Shown here piece by piece: positions 7,809 to 16,522 of a stretch of DNA of 64,000 nucleotides. Below the pieces are notes generated by a model, which saw only the letters and a list, made by a program, of their open reading frames with translations, was not told the DNA's origin and ran no database searches. The translations under genes and the position numbers were made by a program. Source of the DNA: Candidatus Cloacimonadota bacterium. Its GTDB lineage: Bacteria; Cloacimonadota; Cloacimonadia; Cloacimonadales; JAJBBL01. Every line of letters starts with the position of its first letter. Position 1 is the first letter of the stretch. The DNA is taken from positions 156,290 to 220,289 of the forward strand of contig JAHYIR010000002.1 in NCBI GenBank assembly GCA_019429305.1. The letters are read 5' to 3'.

Positions 7809-9002
7809 TCAGAAATTGATCTTGCTGACCACAAAAGCTTTTGCCATATCAGCAATTAACTTTGGATCACCTTTAATTACCTGTTTGAATAAATCGGTTA
7901 ATGTAAACTGGTCAGGAGGCATATTCTTACACATTTCGGATATTTTGTTCAGTCTCTCATCTGAAGCATAAAGAACTTTTTCTTTGATCGAATACATGAA
8001 CCTATGTTTAGAACCGAGTGCTTTCTCCCACTTTTGAGAATATGGTTTAAGGGCTTTAGCCGAACAATCATCTTTGCGGATCGCTTCAGCAGCAGTTTCA
8101 CCGGCAATCTTACCAGCTATCATTGCCTGCTTAATTCCTCCGCCGGTAATCGGATTTACCTGATGAGCAGCATCTCCTACCAACATAAGATTGTCAGCTA
8201 TTATATTTGGTAAAGTCGTAGCTATCGGAATACCTGCATAAACAATATAACTAACAGAAGCATTGGGAAACTTTGCACAAACGAACTCGTCTAAGTATTC
8301 TTGGGCTCTCTTATGAGAAGCAAAACTTCCGGCAATTCCTACTCCAACATTGGCAGAAGTCTCTGACTTGGGAAAAATCCAGACATATCCGCCGGGAGCT
8401 ATCTTTGTACCAAAAAAGAAAGATATCACATGTCTATCAACTTTTATATTGTTAATAGTATATTGGACACTGGTCGAGATATCTTCTAACTTTAAATTGG
8501 TTTTCAATCCAAACCATCTGCCAACTCTTGATTCAATACCATCTGCTCCTATTACAATTCTACACTTAACCTGCCGTTCTTCACCAAGAAACTTATAAAA
8601 CAGCGTTACAGTGTGATCATTATTTCTTTGCATGCCGGTAACATTGGATTTTGTTTTCATGATAACACCTTTGTTACATGCTATGTCACACAGTGCACTA
8701 TCAAAAATACGCCGTTCTAAAACATATCCCTTAACTTCAGACTTCATCTCCAGCATATTGCCGTCCGGAGTATATAATCGGGCTGCAGTAATCTCACTTG
8801 CTATCCATCTTTTATCGATATTGATAAAGGTTTCTAAGCCACCACCTGAGATCCCTTCTGCACAGCGAACCGGAATTCCCGGTTCTCTATCACGTTCCAA
8901 CATTAATACCGAGAGACCATTCTCTGCAGCAAACCTTGCCGAAACACTACCGGCAGGTCCTGCACCAACAACTACAACATCAAACTGATTTTCATTTGTC
9001 AT
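7809..9002 (-). CDS. geranylgeranyl reductase family FAD-dependent oxidoreductase
   Basis: 397 residues. The N-terminal FAD-binding fold is clear (VVVVGAGPAGSVSARFAA), followed by the RCAEGISGGGLETF segment typical of this family, the VLERRIFDSALC block, GADGIESRVGRW (residues ~150), and the C-terminal FAD motif GDAAHQVNPITGGGIKQAM. Family members saturate the double bonds of geranylgeranyl chains in archaeal lipids, chlorophyll, menaquinone or dolichol. Electrons probably come from the ferredoxin encoded just 2 bases upstream. With the kinase-like and GT2 genes downstream, the substrate may be a polyprenol or polyprenyl phosphate, though a menaquinone or membrane-lipid chain is equally allowed by the sequence. 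Confidence 0.85.
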   Translation of the reverse strand: MTNENQFDVVVVGAGPAGSVSARFAAENGLSVLMLERDREPGIPVRCAEGISGGGLETFINIDKRWIASEITAARLYTPDGNMLEMKSEVKGYVLERRIFDSALCDIACNKGVIMKTKSNVTGMQRNNDHTVTLFYKFLGEERQVKCRIVIGADGIESRVGRWFGLKTNLKLEDISTSVQYTINNIKVDRHVISFFFGTKIAPGGYVWIFPKSETSANVGVGIAGSFASHKRAQEYLDEFVCAKFPNASVSYIVYAGIPIATTLPNIIADNLMLVGDAAHQVNPITGGGIKQAMIAGKIAGETAAEAIRKDDCSAKALKPYSQKWEKALGSKHRFMYSIKEKVLYASDERLNKISEMCKNMPPDQFTLTDLFKQVIKGDPKLIADMAKAFVVSKINF

Positions 9003-9004
9003 AA

Positions 9005-9175
9005 CTAACTCTTGTGTTCGATGGCCTTAGCGGGACAAATAATGAGACAATTACCGCATTCAGTACAGACATTCTGATCAATCTCAGCATTAAATTCTTC
9101 TATAGTAATTGCATCAACTGGACATACGGATACACAGCTACCACAAATATCGCACAGGTCTTTTCTGATAAACAT
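9005..9175 (-). CDS. small 2x[4Fe-4S] ferredoxin
   Basis: 56 residues beginning MFIRKDLCDICGSC. There are two classical cluster motifs, CDICGSCVSVCP (residues ~8-19) and CTECGNCLIICP (~37-48), so each CxxCxxCxxxCP motif can hold a 4Fe-4S cluster. The stop codon (9007-9005) is 2 bases from the start of the geranylgeranyl reductase gene, which makes a dedicated electron-donor role likely. The gene is below the usual 60-residue cut-off and could be missed. The tail AKAIEHKS is short and charged. Confidence 0.9.
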   Translation of the reverse strand: MFIRKDLCDICGSCVSVCPVDAITIEEFNAEIDQNVCTECGNCLIICPAKAIEHKS

Positions 9176-9244
9176 TTAGCGACTCCCAACAATCTATATC
9201 AATGGTTCAAATATTATACTGACATGCATTAAACTAAACAACTG

Positions 9245-10813
9245 TCAGTTAATACTCTCCTTGAAATCGAGTATTAGATACTTACCGTCCGGTTTAAAAG
9301 TAAATACTATGTCGTAATGATGATTTATCTCATAAGTTTTAAAAGAGATGGGACAGTTATTATCCAACAATTTTTCAATACGATAATTACGGATGAGAAA
9401 AACCGGTTCGAGTGCGTTTTCTCCATAGGGAGCAAAATAACTCAGTAATTCCGGCAAGTCATTTAGATCTTCTTCTACTATCTCCGCATCAATGTTAATA
9501 ACTCTTTTCTGTTCAATAAACTCTCTGTTTTGATTAGCATAGTCACTAAAAAGCTCTATAAACCTTTCAATTTTTGAATGATGGGTTAGAAATCCTGCTG
9601 CCCTAATATGTCCACCGTATTGATCGAGAGATTCTTGAGCAAAATCAAAGGCCTTGACTAAGTCGAATCCTTCTGTACACCTCGCTTCACAGACATAATT
9701 TTCCTCTTTCTTTTTAAGCATAATCACAGGTATCTTAAAAAGATAGGAGATATAGTTAGCAGCCCATCCAAGAAAAACATAGGGAATCTCATCCCTATCA
9801 TCTTTGAAGATATAAAAAATTTCATCTTTGCTCGGGAGTTTCTTATCAATAATCTTCTTTACATGGTGAAGAGTATTTTCGTATTCGTTTTTTTTCGGCA
9901 ATAAAGAAGCTATAAGCTCTCTCTTTTTATAAACAGGTGCTAACAACAGATATAATGCCGTATTCTCTCCATCATCGTCACGACCATTATTGAACAATTT
10001 TATTAAATTGGTAATAAACGCCATTTTAGAGAAATAATTATCTCCAACCAGATTGTAATTAGGACAGAGCATGAGAGTAGTATCATCTATAGCAAACCAT
10101 CTTTGGAGAGCTATCTGACATAAGACACGATTTACACCTGTCATCGGTGCTTTATCAGCGATCGTACCAATAGCAGTCCACAAGATATAATTTTCAGGTT
10201 GCTTAACCTCTAAGAGTTCAGCCATAGCTTTGACAAGGAAGAATGTCACACCAACACCGGCTAACATATCATAAGGATAGGGACAATCTGTCTGTTTGGG
10301 ATTTACTATAGTATAGGCATCTGGTAATTTTTCCGGAACTATATGATGATCGGTTATTATAGTTTCACAACCAAGCTGATTTATTTGTTCAACACCCTCT
10401 ATTGAAGTGATTCCACCATCTACTGTAACAACTAATGAATGTCCTTCTTCTCTTACTTTATCTATAAATTTACTCTGGATCCCGTGATGTTCTTGCATTC
10501 GGTTAGGTATATAGTAGTAGTGATTCTGTGATCCAATGTAACTAAGAAAATCAAAAAGAATATATGTACTGGTTATCCCATCCAGATCATCATGGCCAAA
10601 AATGATGATCTTTTCCTGCTTTCTGACAGCTTTGATTATTCTTTGAGCTGCCGTTAGAAGGTTTTTCATAATTTTTTCATCAGGAATATTGTGACCGTAA
10701 TACTCATAGAGTTTGGTCTCACTATAAATAAAAACATCTATAGTACTCTTAGTCAATCTTAGATGCTCTTTTAATGAAGGTGATACTCTATCAACTAAAT
10801 GCCACTTCAGCAT
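9245..10813 (-). CDS. RecJ-like DHH-family phosphoesterase / single-strand nuclease
   Basis: 522 residues. DHH-family motifs are visible: FGHDDLDGITS (motif I, ~residue 75), VTVDGGITS (motif II, ~130), and TDHHIVP (the DHH motif, ~154), followed by NPKQTDCPYPYDMLAGVG, typical of RecJ. A DHHA1-like region with QYGGHIRAAGF (~residues 395-405) lies near the end. Motif I is the HDDLDG form rather than the YDVDG of most bacterial RecJ. RecJ digests single-stranded DNA 5' to 3' in recombination and mismatch repair with manganese or magnesium. The start codon shares one base with the stop of the barrel gene upstream (TAATG). Confidence 0.82.
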   Translation of the reverse strand: MLKWHLVDRVSPSLKEHLRLTKSTIDVFIYSETKLYEYYGHNIPDEKIMKNLLTAAQRIIKAVRKQEKIIIFGHDDLDGITSTYILFDFLSYIGSQNHYYYIPNRMQEHHGIQSKFIDKVREEGHSLVVTVDGGITSIEGVEQINQLGCETIITDHHIVPEKLPDAYTIVNPKQTDCPYPYDMLAGVGVTFFLVKAMAELLEVKQPENYILWTAIGTIADKAPMTGVNRVLCQIALQRWFAIDDTTLMLCPNYNLVGDNYFSKMAFITNLIKLFNNGRDDDGENTALYLLLAPVYKKRELIASLLPKKNEYENTLHHVKKIIDKKLPSKDEIFYIFKDDRDEIPYVFLGWAANYISYLFKIPVIMLKKKEENYVCEARCTEGFDLVKAFDFAQESLDQYGGHIRAAGFLTHHSKIERFIELFSDYANQNREFIEQKRVINIDAEIVEEDLNDLPELLSYFAPYGENALEPVFLIRNYRIEKLLDNNCPISFKTYEINHHYDIVFTFKPDGKYLILDFKESIN

Positions 10814-12051
10814 TATCTATATCCTTCAAATTCTGCTTCCGGTATTTCTCTTGGTTCTGTTCTTCTGGGTCTACTTCGGAAGAAATCAAATCCTGCCAAA
10901 CCAATTCCAAACAGTAACTGCTTGTCCTGATAAAGATTGACTGTCTTATCACCCCTCACCATATATTTAACTGCGAAATCAAGCTGACTATTGGGAGACT
11001 GAAGTGGAATTGTAAAACCAAAGGTTAATGCCATTTCCGATAATTCATTTCCATTCACATCAAAAGGAAGAGTACGATAATAACCACCTGTTCTCAAGGG
11101 TATTTTCTGGTACCATTTCTCGAATCCCCAATATGGCTCATAAGCAAAACCAATTCCAACTTTATAAGTATCGGAAGAATTATTGTAATACTTATTATCG
11201 TTCCACAGCTCAAATTCAACATCCGCAGTAACTCTATAATTATCAGTAAACCTATAGGCAGTGCCTAGACCGATTTTATGAGGAAGTTCAAAACTACTTT
11301 CTCCTAAATCAAAAACCGAATGGACTGAGACTAGCTCTGTTTTCCCTTTCATGGATACACCATATCTATACATTCCCCCCAGAGAGAAATTTCCAAAACT
11401 TCTGTTTAGTCCAACGGTAATACCCGGGTTACGAAAAGTTTCATTGTATTCATATTTGGGATTTATGAAACCGCCAGCTCCCGTAAACTCCTGAGTCCAA
11501 GCTCTGAACCTATGCCCTAAGTAATAGTCCAGAGAAAGACCGACATTGGCAATTCTATCGGTATAAGCATAAAAGAAAGATCCTTTATACATATAGGAAC
11601 GTACTTTATTTATCTCAGTATAATCGTAACTAATGTCATCTTCAGTCCAATTTTGATCGTAGCTATATACATCTGCATTACCTGACAATATCGGAGCAAA
11701 ATCAAAACCGATACGGTGTCTTTTTAGGGGAATTGTCATGTTGAAATAAGGAAAGTGTAAACCATCTTTGCGGAATTCATTGCCCTGGTTGTCATAGTAA
11801 TAGTAATTACCATACAAGATCCCCGTTGCAAAGTAAACCTGATTTAAGGTAGAAGCTAAGGAAGGATTTTTATACCCTGTATTTCTCCTGTATACATCAC
11901 CTAATCCGGTCTCACCCATACCAGTTCCATAAATATCGGCATTGTTTTCCTGATTGGGAATACCATAAAATGAGAAAACTGAGTTTGCATTCAAACCTGA
12001 AGCACAGAAAAAAGCAACAATAGCAGCTATTAAGATAATCTTGATCGACAT
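10813..12051 (-). CDS. outer-membrane beta-barrel protein, FadL/PorV-like
   Basis: 412 residues with a signal peptide (MSIKIILIAAIVAFFCASGLNA). The mature start contains GTGMGETGLGDVYRRNTGYKNPSLAS, a pattern of small residues and an Asn-Pro that recalls the N-terminal plug of FadL/PorV-type barrels (GMGGA...NPA). The rest alternates in beta-strand fashion. No specific substrate can be named. It is translationally coupled (TAATG) to the RecJ-like gene, an odd pairing of an envelope protein with a DNA-repair enzyme that may be only operon convenience. The gene is the first of the minus-strand run; the region upstream (12052-12315) is the likely promoter. Confidence 0.72.
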   Translation of the reverse strand: MSIKIILIAAIVAFFCASGLNANSVFSFYGIPNQENNADIYGTGMGETGLGDVYRRNTGYKNPSLASTLNQVYFATGILYGNYYYYDNQGNEFRKDGLHFPYFNMTIPLKRHRIGFDFAPILSGNADVYSYDQNWTEDDISYDYTEINKVRSYMYKGSFFYAYTDRIANVGLSLDYYLGHRFRAWTQEFTGAGGFINPKYEYNETFRNPGITVGLNRSFGNFSLGGMYRYGVSMKGKTELVSVHSVFDLGESSFELPHKIGLGTAYRFTDNYRVTADVEFELWNDNKYYNNSSDTYKVGIGFAYEPYWGFEKWYQKIPLRTGGYYRTLPFDVNGNELSEMALTFGFTIPLQSPNSQLDFAVKYMVRGDKTVNLYQDKQLLFGIGLAGFDFFRSRPRRTEPREIPEAEFEGYR

Positions 12052-12315
12052 AATCTTCGTCCATTATATTTAGTTTACTTTCTCCAAAAAAAAACGATAG
12101 AATTAGTTGTCAACATTTTGCTCTATTGACATAATTATTGATAGTTGTTCGAAAATATCGGTTTATAAAATGATCCTACTGCCATCCTAAAAAATAAACC
12201 AAGCTATATGCTATATTCGATAGATGTCTTTTTTTGTTGACAAAATTAATCACCTAATGGTATGAATATTTTAGTTGTATTTTGTAGAAAATATCTGAAT
12301 TGATGGAGGTTTTAG
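12052..12315. promoter_or_regulatory. divergent promoter region
   Basis: Gene-free AT-rich gap between a minus-strand barrel gene and a plus-strand small gene. On the plus strand TTGACA at 12237-12242 and TATGAA at 12261-12266 (18-base spacer) form a fair sigma-70-type pair in front of the 51-aa gene. Another TTGACA lies at 12126-12131 without a good -10 box. Nothing else is recognised. Confidence 0.35.
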
Positions 12316-12471
12316 ATGTTTTTGTTTTTATTTACCAAAAGAAGAGAGACTAAAGAGGAGGAGATGCCGGTAGTAAAAACTCTAAAAGATTATCAAAATG
12401 TGACATATCTTCATCGTGAAGATCCATTTTCACGATTGAAAATAATTGTACGCAGATTGTTCAGTAAGTAA
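12316..12471 (+). CDS. small basic protein of unknown function
   Basis: 51 residues (MFLFLFTKRRETKEEEM... ending ...RRLFSK). It is preceded by a strong ribosome-binding sequence (GGAGG at 12305-12309, 6 bases before the ATG), which is the main reason to accept it. The N-terminus is a short hydrophobic stretch followed by basic residues; the C-terminus is basic. No family is recognised. It lies 48 bases before the chorismate synthase fusion and may share its transcript. Confidence 0.6.
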   Translation: MFLFLFTKRRETKEEEMPVVKTLKDYQNVTYLHREDPFSRLKIIVRRLFSK

Positions 12472-12519
12472 TACTGCTTGTCATCTCTACATGACTTTTA
12501 ACACATTCTTTATCTCGGT

Positions 12520-13833
12520 ATGAAAGGCAATCACTGGGATAAAATATGTGGTTTTACTGCTTTCGGTGAGAGTTATAGTCCTGCTGTAGGCGTAGTTATT
12601 GAAGATATCCAGCCCGGCATTGAATTTCCTTATCAGGAGATTCAGGAGGAACTAAACAAGCGTAAACCGGGTAGAGGAGAATTTATATCTCCGAGACAAG
12701 AACCGGATGAATTAGTCGTTCTCTCTGGTGTATTTGAAGGGAAAACAACCGGTATGCCGATCTGTATGCTTGTTTATAACAAGGACTTGCGAGCTGAAGA
12801 TTATGAGGTGATTAAAGAAGTTTTCAGACCCGGTCATGCTGATCTGACCTATTTTAAGAAATTCAAAATCTATGATTACCGTGGTGGTGGAAGAGCTTCA
12901 GGTCGTGAGACTATTGCTCGAGTAGCTGCTAGTGTATTAGTTAACAAGATCCTGGAACCTATCAAAATAGATCTATATCCGGTATCGATCGGAGAGATTT
13001 CTACTGAAATTATTGATCTTGATTTTGCTAAGAATAATGATCTTTGTTGGCCTTGTCCTCATACTTACATTAAACTTTTAGATTATCTAAAGACTATTAA
13101 GCATTCTGGTAATTCTTCAGGAGGCATTGTAGAGGTAATCATCAGGGGTGCTCCAAGTGGACTCGGTGATCCCGTTTTTGAGAAACTGGATGCCAATCTT
13201 GCCAAAGCAATACTCTCGATTGGTGGTGTAAAAGGGATAGAATTCGGAGCCGGTTTTGCTTTAAGTCGAATGAAAGGTAGTGAAGCAAATGACCCCATCT
13301 TAACATTAACTGATGAAGATGCTTCAGATAGGTCTGGTGGGATTAATGGTGGTATATCTTCAGGAAAACTCATAACTTTCAGATTTGTTGTTAAGCCGAC
13401 ACCTTCTATAGCTTTACCACAACAGACAATAGATAAAAAAGGAACTCCCCGAATTCTTAGATTAAAGGGTCGTTTTGACACCTGTTTAATTCCAAGAGTG
13501 ATTTCGGTTGCTCGGGCAATGATAAAACTGGTCTTAGCCGATGCTCTTAGTTACCAGAAGTTAATCGAGCAGAAACCTGTTGATCTTGATACTCTGAGAG
13601 AAGCCATAGATAAAGTTGATGAAGATATATTGATATCACTGTGCCGTCGTGATAAGATCATTGCACAGATAGCTGGCTTTAAAAAAGAAAAAGGGATCGC
13701 AGTTCATCAACCGGAGAGAGAACAAAATCTCATAAAAAATCTGTTACAAAAAGCAGAGCTACTTAACCTTGAACCGAGATTAATTATTGAAATCTGGTCA
13801 AAGCTGATAGAGCATAGTAGAAATAAACAGTGA
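12520..13833 (+). CDS. aroC: bifunctional chorismate synthase / chorismate mutase
   Basis: 437 residues. Residues 1-~345 are chorismate synthase: RPGHADLTYFKKF, YDYRGGGRASGRETIARVAA, EFGAGFALSRMKGSEAND, SGGINGGISSG, KPTPSIALP. Residues ~350-437 are an AroQ-type chorismate mutase (LDTLREAIDKVDEDILISL, RRDKIIAQIAGFKK), an all-helical domain that converts chorismate to prephenate. The fusion would channel EPSP through chorismate towards Phe/Tyr. Two usually conserved histidines differ: FGESHG is FGESYS here and GRHDPC is GRFDTC, while the RPGHAD histidine is kept. The next gene overlaps by 4 bases (GTGA), so both fusions are co-translated. Ribosome site is weak. Confidence 0.85.
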   Translation: MKGNHWDKICGFTAFGESYSPAVGVVIEDIQPGIEFPYQEIQEELNKRKPGRGEFISPRQEPDELVVLSGVFEGKTTGMPICMLVYNKDLRAEDYEVIKEVFRPGHADLTYFKKFKIYDYRGGGRASGRETIARVAASVLVNKILEPIKIDLYPVSIGEISTEIIDLDFAKNNDLCWPCPHTYIKLLDYLKTIKHSGNSSGGIVEVIIRGAPSGLGDPVFEKLDANLAKAILSIGGVKGIEFGAGFALSRMKGSEANDPILTLTDEDASDRSGGINGGISSGKLITFRFVVKPTPSIALPQQTIDKKGTPRILRLKGRFDTCLIPRVISVARAMIKLVLADALSYQKLIEQKPVDLDTLREAIDKVDEDILISLCRRDKIIAQIAGFKKEKGIAVHQPEREQNLIKNLLQKAELLNLEPRLIIEIWSKLIEHSRNKQ

Positions 13834-15395
13834 AAATTTTTTCTATTCCGGCTTGCAGTAACTTTCCCTACTCTGAAATTCGACACTATAGTTATGATCT
13901 ATTAGAACTTAGGTTAGATTACTCTGAAAATCCATTAGTTTTTCCGACACGTTTGGAGAGTTTCCTTTCAATAGACTCGACAACTATTGTCACGATTAGA
14001 GACCTTTCGGAGGGGGGAGTTAAATCAATTCCTTTCGAACAAAAATTAGCTTCATATTTAGAATTGATAAAAAGAACCAATTGTTTAGTGGATTGTGAAT
14101 TTGAACTATTCATCAAACACAACCCTCCAATACCACACGAAAATCTAATTCTCTCCAAACATTTCTCTGAAGAGTGCTCGAATCTATCGGAAACAGTCTC
14201 AGAGACTATCGACAAAGCGAATAAGTTCAATGTTAGATATCTCAAGCTAATCATTCCTGTTGAAACTTATCAACAGATGCAGAATTTCTCGAACTGGAAA
14301 AAAGCATCAAAGACTCCCCTAATAATTTTAGGATCAGGATTATTGGGCAAATTATCAAGGATTCTATGGAAACTGAACGGTTCGGTTGGGACATATCTTG
14401 CACTGGAAAATTTTAAAACATCTCCTGATCAATTAACCTTTGAAGAATATGAACTGTATGGTTGTGAACTACTGGATGAAAGAACAATATTGGGTGGTAT
14501 CATCGGAGATAAGCATGTCTATAATTCTCTGGGATTACTCTATTATAATCGGAAACTTCGTAGGATAGACAGTAGAATTGCCTATCTACCATTTCCTGTA
14601 AAGGATCTACAAGACTTTGTTTCTTGGTTGAGATATATGAATCAACAGATCATATTTTATGGATTCTCTGTTACAATGCCTTTTAAATCTTTGTTTTCGC
14701 AATACTTTTTTACAACAGAGCAGAAATCTGATCATCATTTGTCATCAGGACAGGAACATCCATCAAAGTCTGATTCTTATCAACAGCAAAAGATAAAACA
14801 GAGCAGCCAAACAAGTGATATCTTGACTTCACTTGCTCAAACAAACGATCTAACATCTAAGATTGCCAATCTCTTCTCTGTCAAAGTTGATACTAATCAT
14901 CAATTAGAAGACATTCTGCCCGAACAATTTCTCAATACTGACCTTGATGCCTTTAGAGAATCAATAAAGATTCTGAACGTTGATAAAGATGATTTAATTC
15001 TAGTTTTTGGTGCTGGGGCAACAGCTTGTACTTTTTTAAGAGAATTCACTAATTTCGCCAATCTCAAAATCAGTTCCAGAAATGAAGAAAAAGGAATCGC
15101 GTTGGCAAAATTGTGTAAGATTCGATATCTATCACTGAAAGAGATCGCTGACGTAACATTTGATTTAGTAGTTAACTGCACTCCTTTAGGAATGGTTGGT
15201 GAAGACTTTTTTTCTGTAACAGGTATTACTATGCCCAAGAAGTTTCTTGATCTAACATATACAAAACAAAAAACAAAAGCTATTAATAGATGTATTGAAA
15301 AAAAAATCCCCTGTGTTGATGGTCAGAAATTTTGGTTGCTTCAGGCAAGGAGACAAGAAGAGATGTTTAGGAGAAACATTTCTAAGCTGTTATAA
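13830..15395 (+). CDS. aroDE: bifunctional 3-dehydroquinate dehydratase (type I) / shikimate dehydrogenase
   Basis: 521 residues, GTG start overlapping the upstream stop. Residues 1-~210 are type I dehydroquinase: LLELRLDYSEN, TIRDLSEGG (acid Glu), LSKHFSE (His), YLKLII (Schiff-base Lys) and GLLGKLSR. Residues ~225-521 are shikimate dehydrogenase: GGIIGDKHVYNSLG, SVTMPFK (catalytic Lys), LNTDLDAF (Asp), NADP loop VFGAGATA, and CVDGQKFWLLQARRQ. This gives steps 3 and 4 of the shikimate pathway in one chain, as in plants. Oddity: between SVTMPFK and NTD lies a Q/S/K-rich insert of about 45 residues (residues ~298-345) where the GAVNT motif should be. Next to the AroC-mutase fusion, this forms a compact aromatic operon. 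Confidence 0.87.
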   Translation: MKIFSIPACSNFPYSEIRHYSYDLLELRLDYSENPLVFPTRLESFLSIDSTTIVTIRDLSEGGVKSIPFEQKLASYLELIKRTNCLVDCEFELFIKHNPPIPHENLILSKHFSEECSNLSETVSETIDKANKFNVRYLKLIIPVETYQQMQNFSNWKKASKTPLIILGSGLLGKLSRILWKLNGSVGTYLALENFKTSPDQLTFEEYELYGCELLDERTILGGIIGDKHVYNSLGLLYYNRKLRRIDSRIAYLPFPVKDLQDFVSWLRYMNQQIIFYGFSVTMPFKSLFSQYFFTTEQKSDHHLSSGQEHPSKSDSYQQQKIKQSSQTSDILTSLAQTNDLTSKIANLFSVKVDTNHQLEDILPEQFLNTDLDAFRESIKILNVDKDDLILVFGAGATACTFLREFTNFANLKISSRNEEKGIALAKLCKIRYLSLKEIADVTFDLVVNCTPLGMVGEDFFSVTGITMPKKFLDLTYTKQKTKAINRCIEKKIPCVDGQKFWLLQARRQEEMFRRNISKLL

Positions 15396-15473
15396 TAAGT
15401 AGATTGACACAATATCAAAGTAAATTAGTTTATATTAAAGATGCTTACTTATCTGTAATAAGAGAGAAGAGAA

Positions 15474-16487
15474 ATGAAAATAATCAAAGCTATCCAGAAA
15501 CTTATGAATATAAATAACTTCTATTTTGTACTTACTATGTTATTGATCATTGGCTTGACAAGCTGCCGTCTAGGTGATGCAACTGGACCAGGTACAAATA
15601 TACCATATATATATCATATTGGAGAGATCAATACCCCCGGATTTGCCTATGCAGTTGCTGCCAGTGGTAACAAAGCATATATAGCAGATGGAATTGGTGG
15701 CTTGAGAATTATTGATATCTCGATGATGCACTTTCCGGATGAAGTAGCTTATTATGAAGACGATGGAGTTTATTACGATGTGAAATTCTCCGGTGGTGAT
15801 CATGCCTATGTTGCTGCTGGTGAAGCAGGATTCAAGATCATAGATGTCAATAGTCCTTTTGGTCCTGAATTGATAGGTCAATACTCAACTTTTAATGCCT
15901 TCGGATTAGATTTCGCCGGAAATTACATTTATCTAGCCGATTTTACAGATGGGATAAAAATTCTTGATATTACCAGCACTTATAATGTCTTTCCAATAAG
16001 CAGTTTTAGTGTTTCCGGTCAAATAGTCAATAATGTGACTATCAGCTGGCCTTATCTTTACGCTTCAGCTCGTTACGGATTTTCCATAATAGATATAAGT
16101 AATCCTTTTGCCCCGTTAGAAGTGCATTTTGAACCGTTGAGTAATGTTTATGATATAGAAGTTATGAACCAACTTGCCTATATAGCTTATGAAGGCGGAT
16201 TAAGAATATACGATGTAAGCCAACCTAGTGATCCCCAGGAACTTGGTTTCTGTGATCTTCCTGCTACTGCCCGTTCAGTACAAGTGCGAGGCGATTTTGC
16301 CTATCTGGCAATTGGATCTAGTGGTCTCTCCATTGTAAGAATAACCAATCCGTTACAACCCTTTGAGATTGCCTATTACAACCCTGTTGCTGGTGAAATG
16401 TCAGATCTCTTGCTCTTTGGTCGTTATTTATTGATAGCTAATGGCAATGCCGGATTTCTAATTCTTGAGTTTTCACCCGGCTATTAA
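15474..16487 (+). CDS. LVIVD-repeat lipoprotein
   Basis: 337 residues. The N-terminus is a lipoprotein signal with a lipobox (IGLTSC, Cys near residue 31). The mature part is built of about six repeats of roughly 40 residues, each with a GG(L/F)(R/K)I(I/Y)D(I/V) strand (GGLRIIDIS, AGFKIIDVN, DGIKILDIT, YGFSIIDIS, GGLRIYDVS, SGLSIVRIT), the LVIVD pattern that folds as a beta-propeller. Such proteins sit on the outer membrane or cell surface in FCB bacteria; ligand unknown. A purine-rich ribosome site (AGAGAAGAG) precedes the ATG. It is probably a single-gene unit. Confidence 0.82.
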   Translation: MKIIKAIQKLMNINNFYFVLTMLLIIGLTSCRLGDATGPGTNIPYIYHIGEINTPGFAYAVAASGNKAYIADGIGGLRIIDISMMHFPDEVAYYEDDGVYYDVKFSGGDHAYVAAGEAGFKIIDVNSPFGPELIGQYSTFNAFGLDFAGNYIYLADFTDGIKILDITSTYNVFPISSFSVSGQIVNNVTISWPYLYASARYGFSIIDISNPFAPLEVHFEPLSNVYDIEVMNQLAYIAYEGGLRIYDVSQPSDPQELGFCDLPATARSVQVRGDFAYLAIGSSGLSIVRITNPLQPFEIAYYNPVAGEMSDLLLFGRYLLIANGNAGFLILEFSPGY

Positions 16488-16522
16488 ATGTAGTGTAATT
16501 GGGATATGTAATTTCAAATTTG

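Noticed and set aside
8632..8988. 118-residue plus-strand frame over the geranylgeranyl reductase
   Set aside because: Antisense shadow with no start signal; the minus-strand frame has the FAD motifs.
13083..13481. 132-residue antisense frame over aroC
   Set aside because: Shadow of the chorismate synthase domain.
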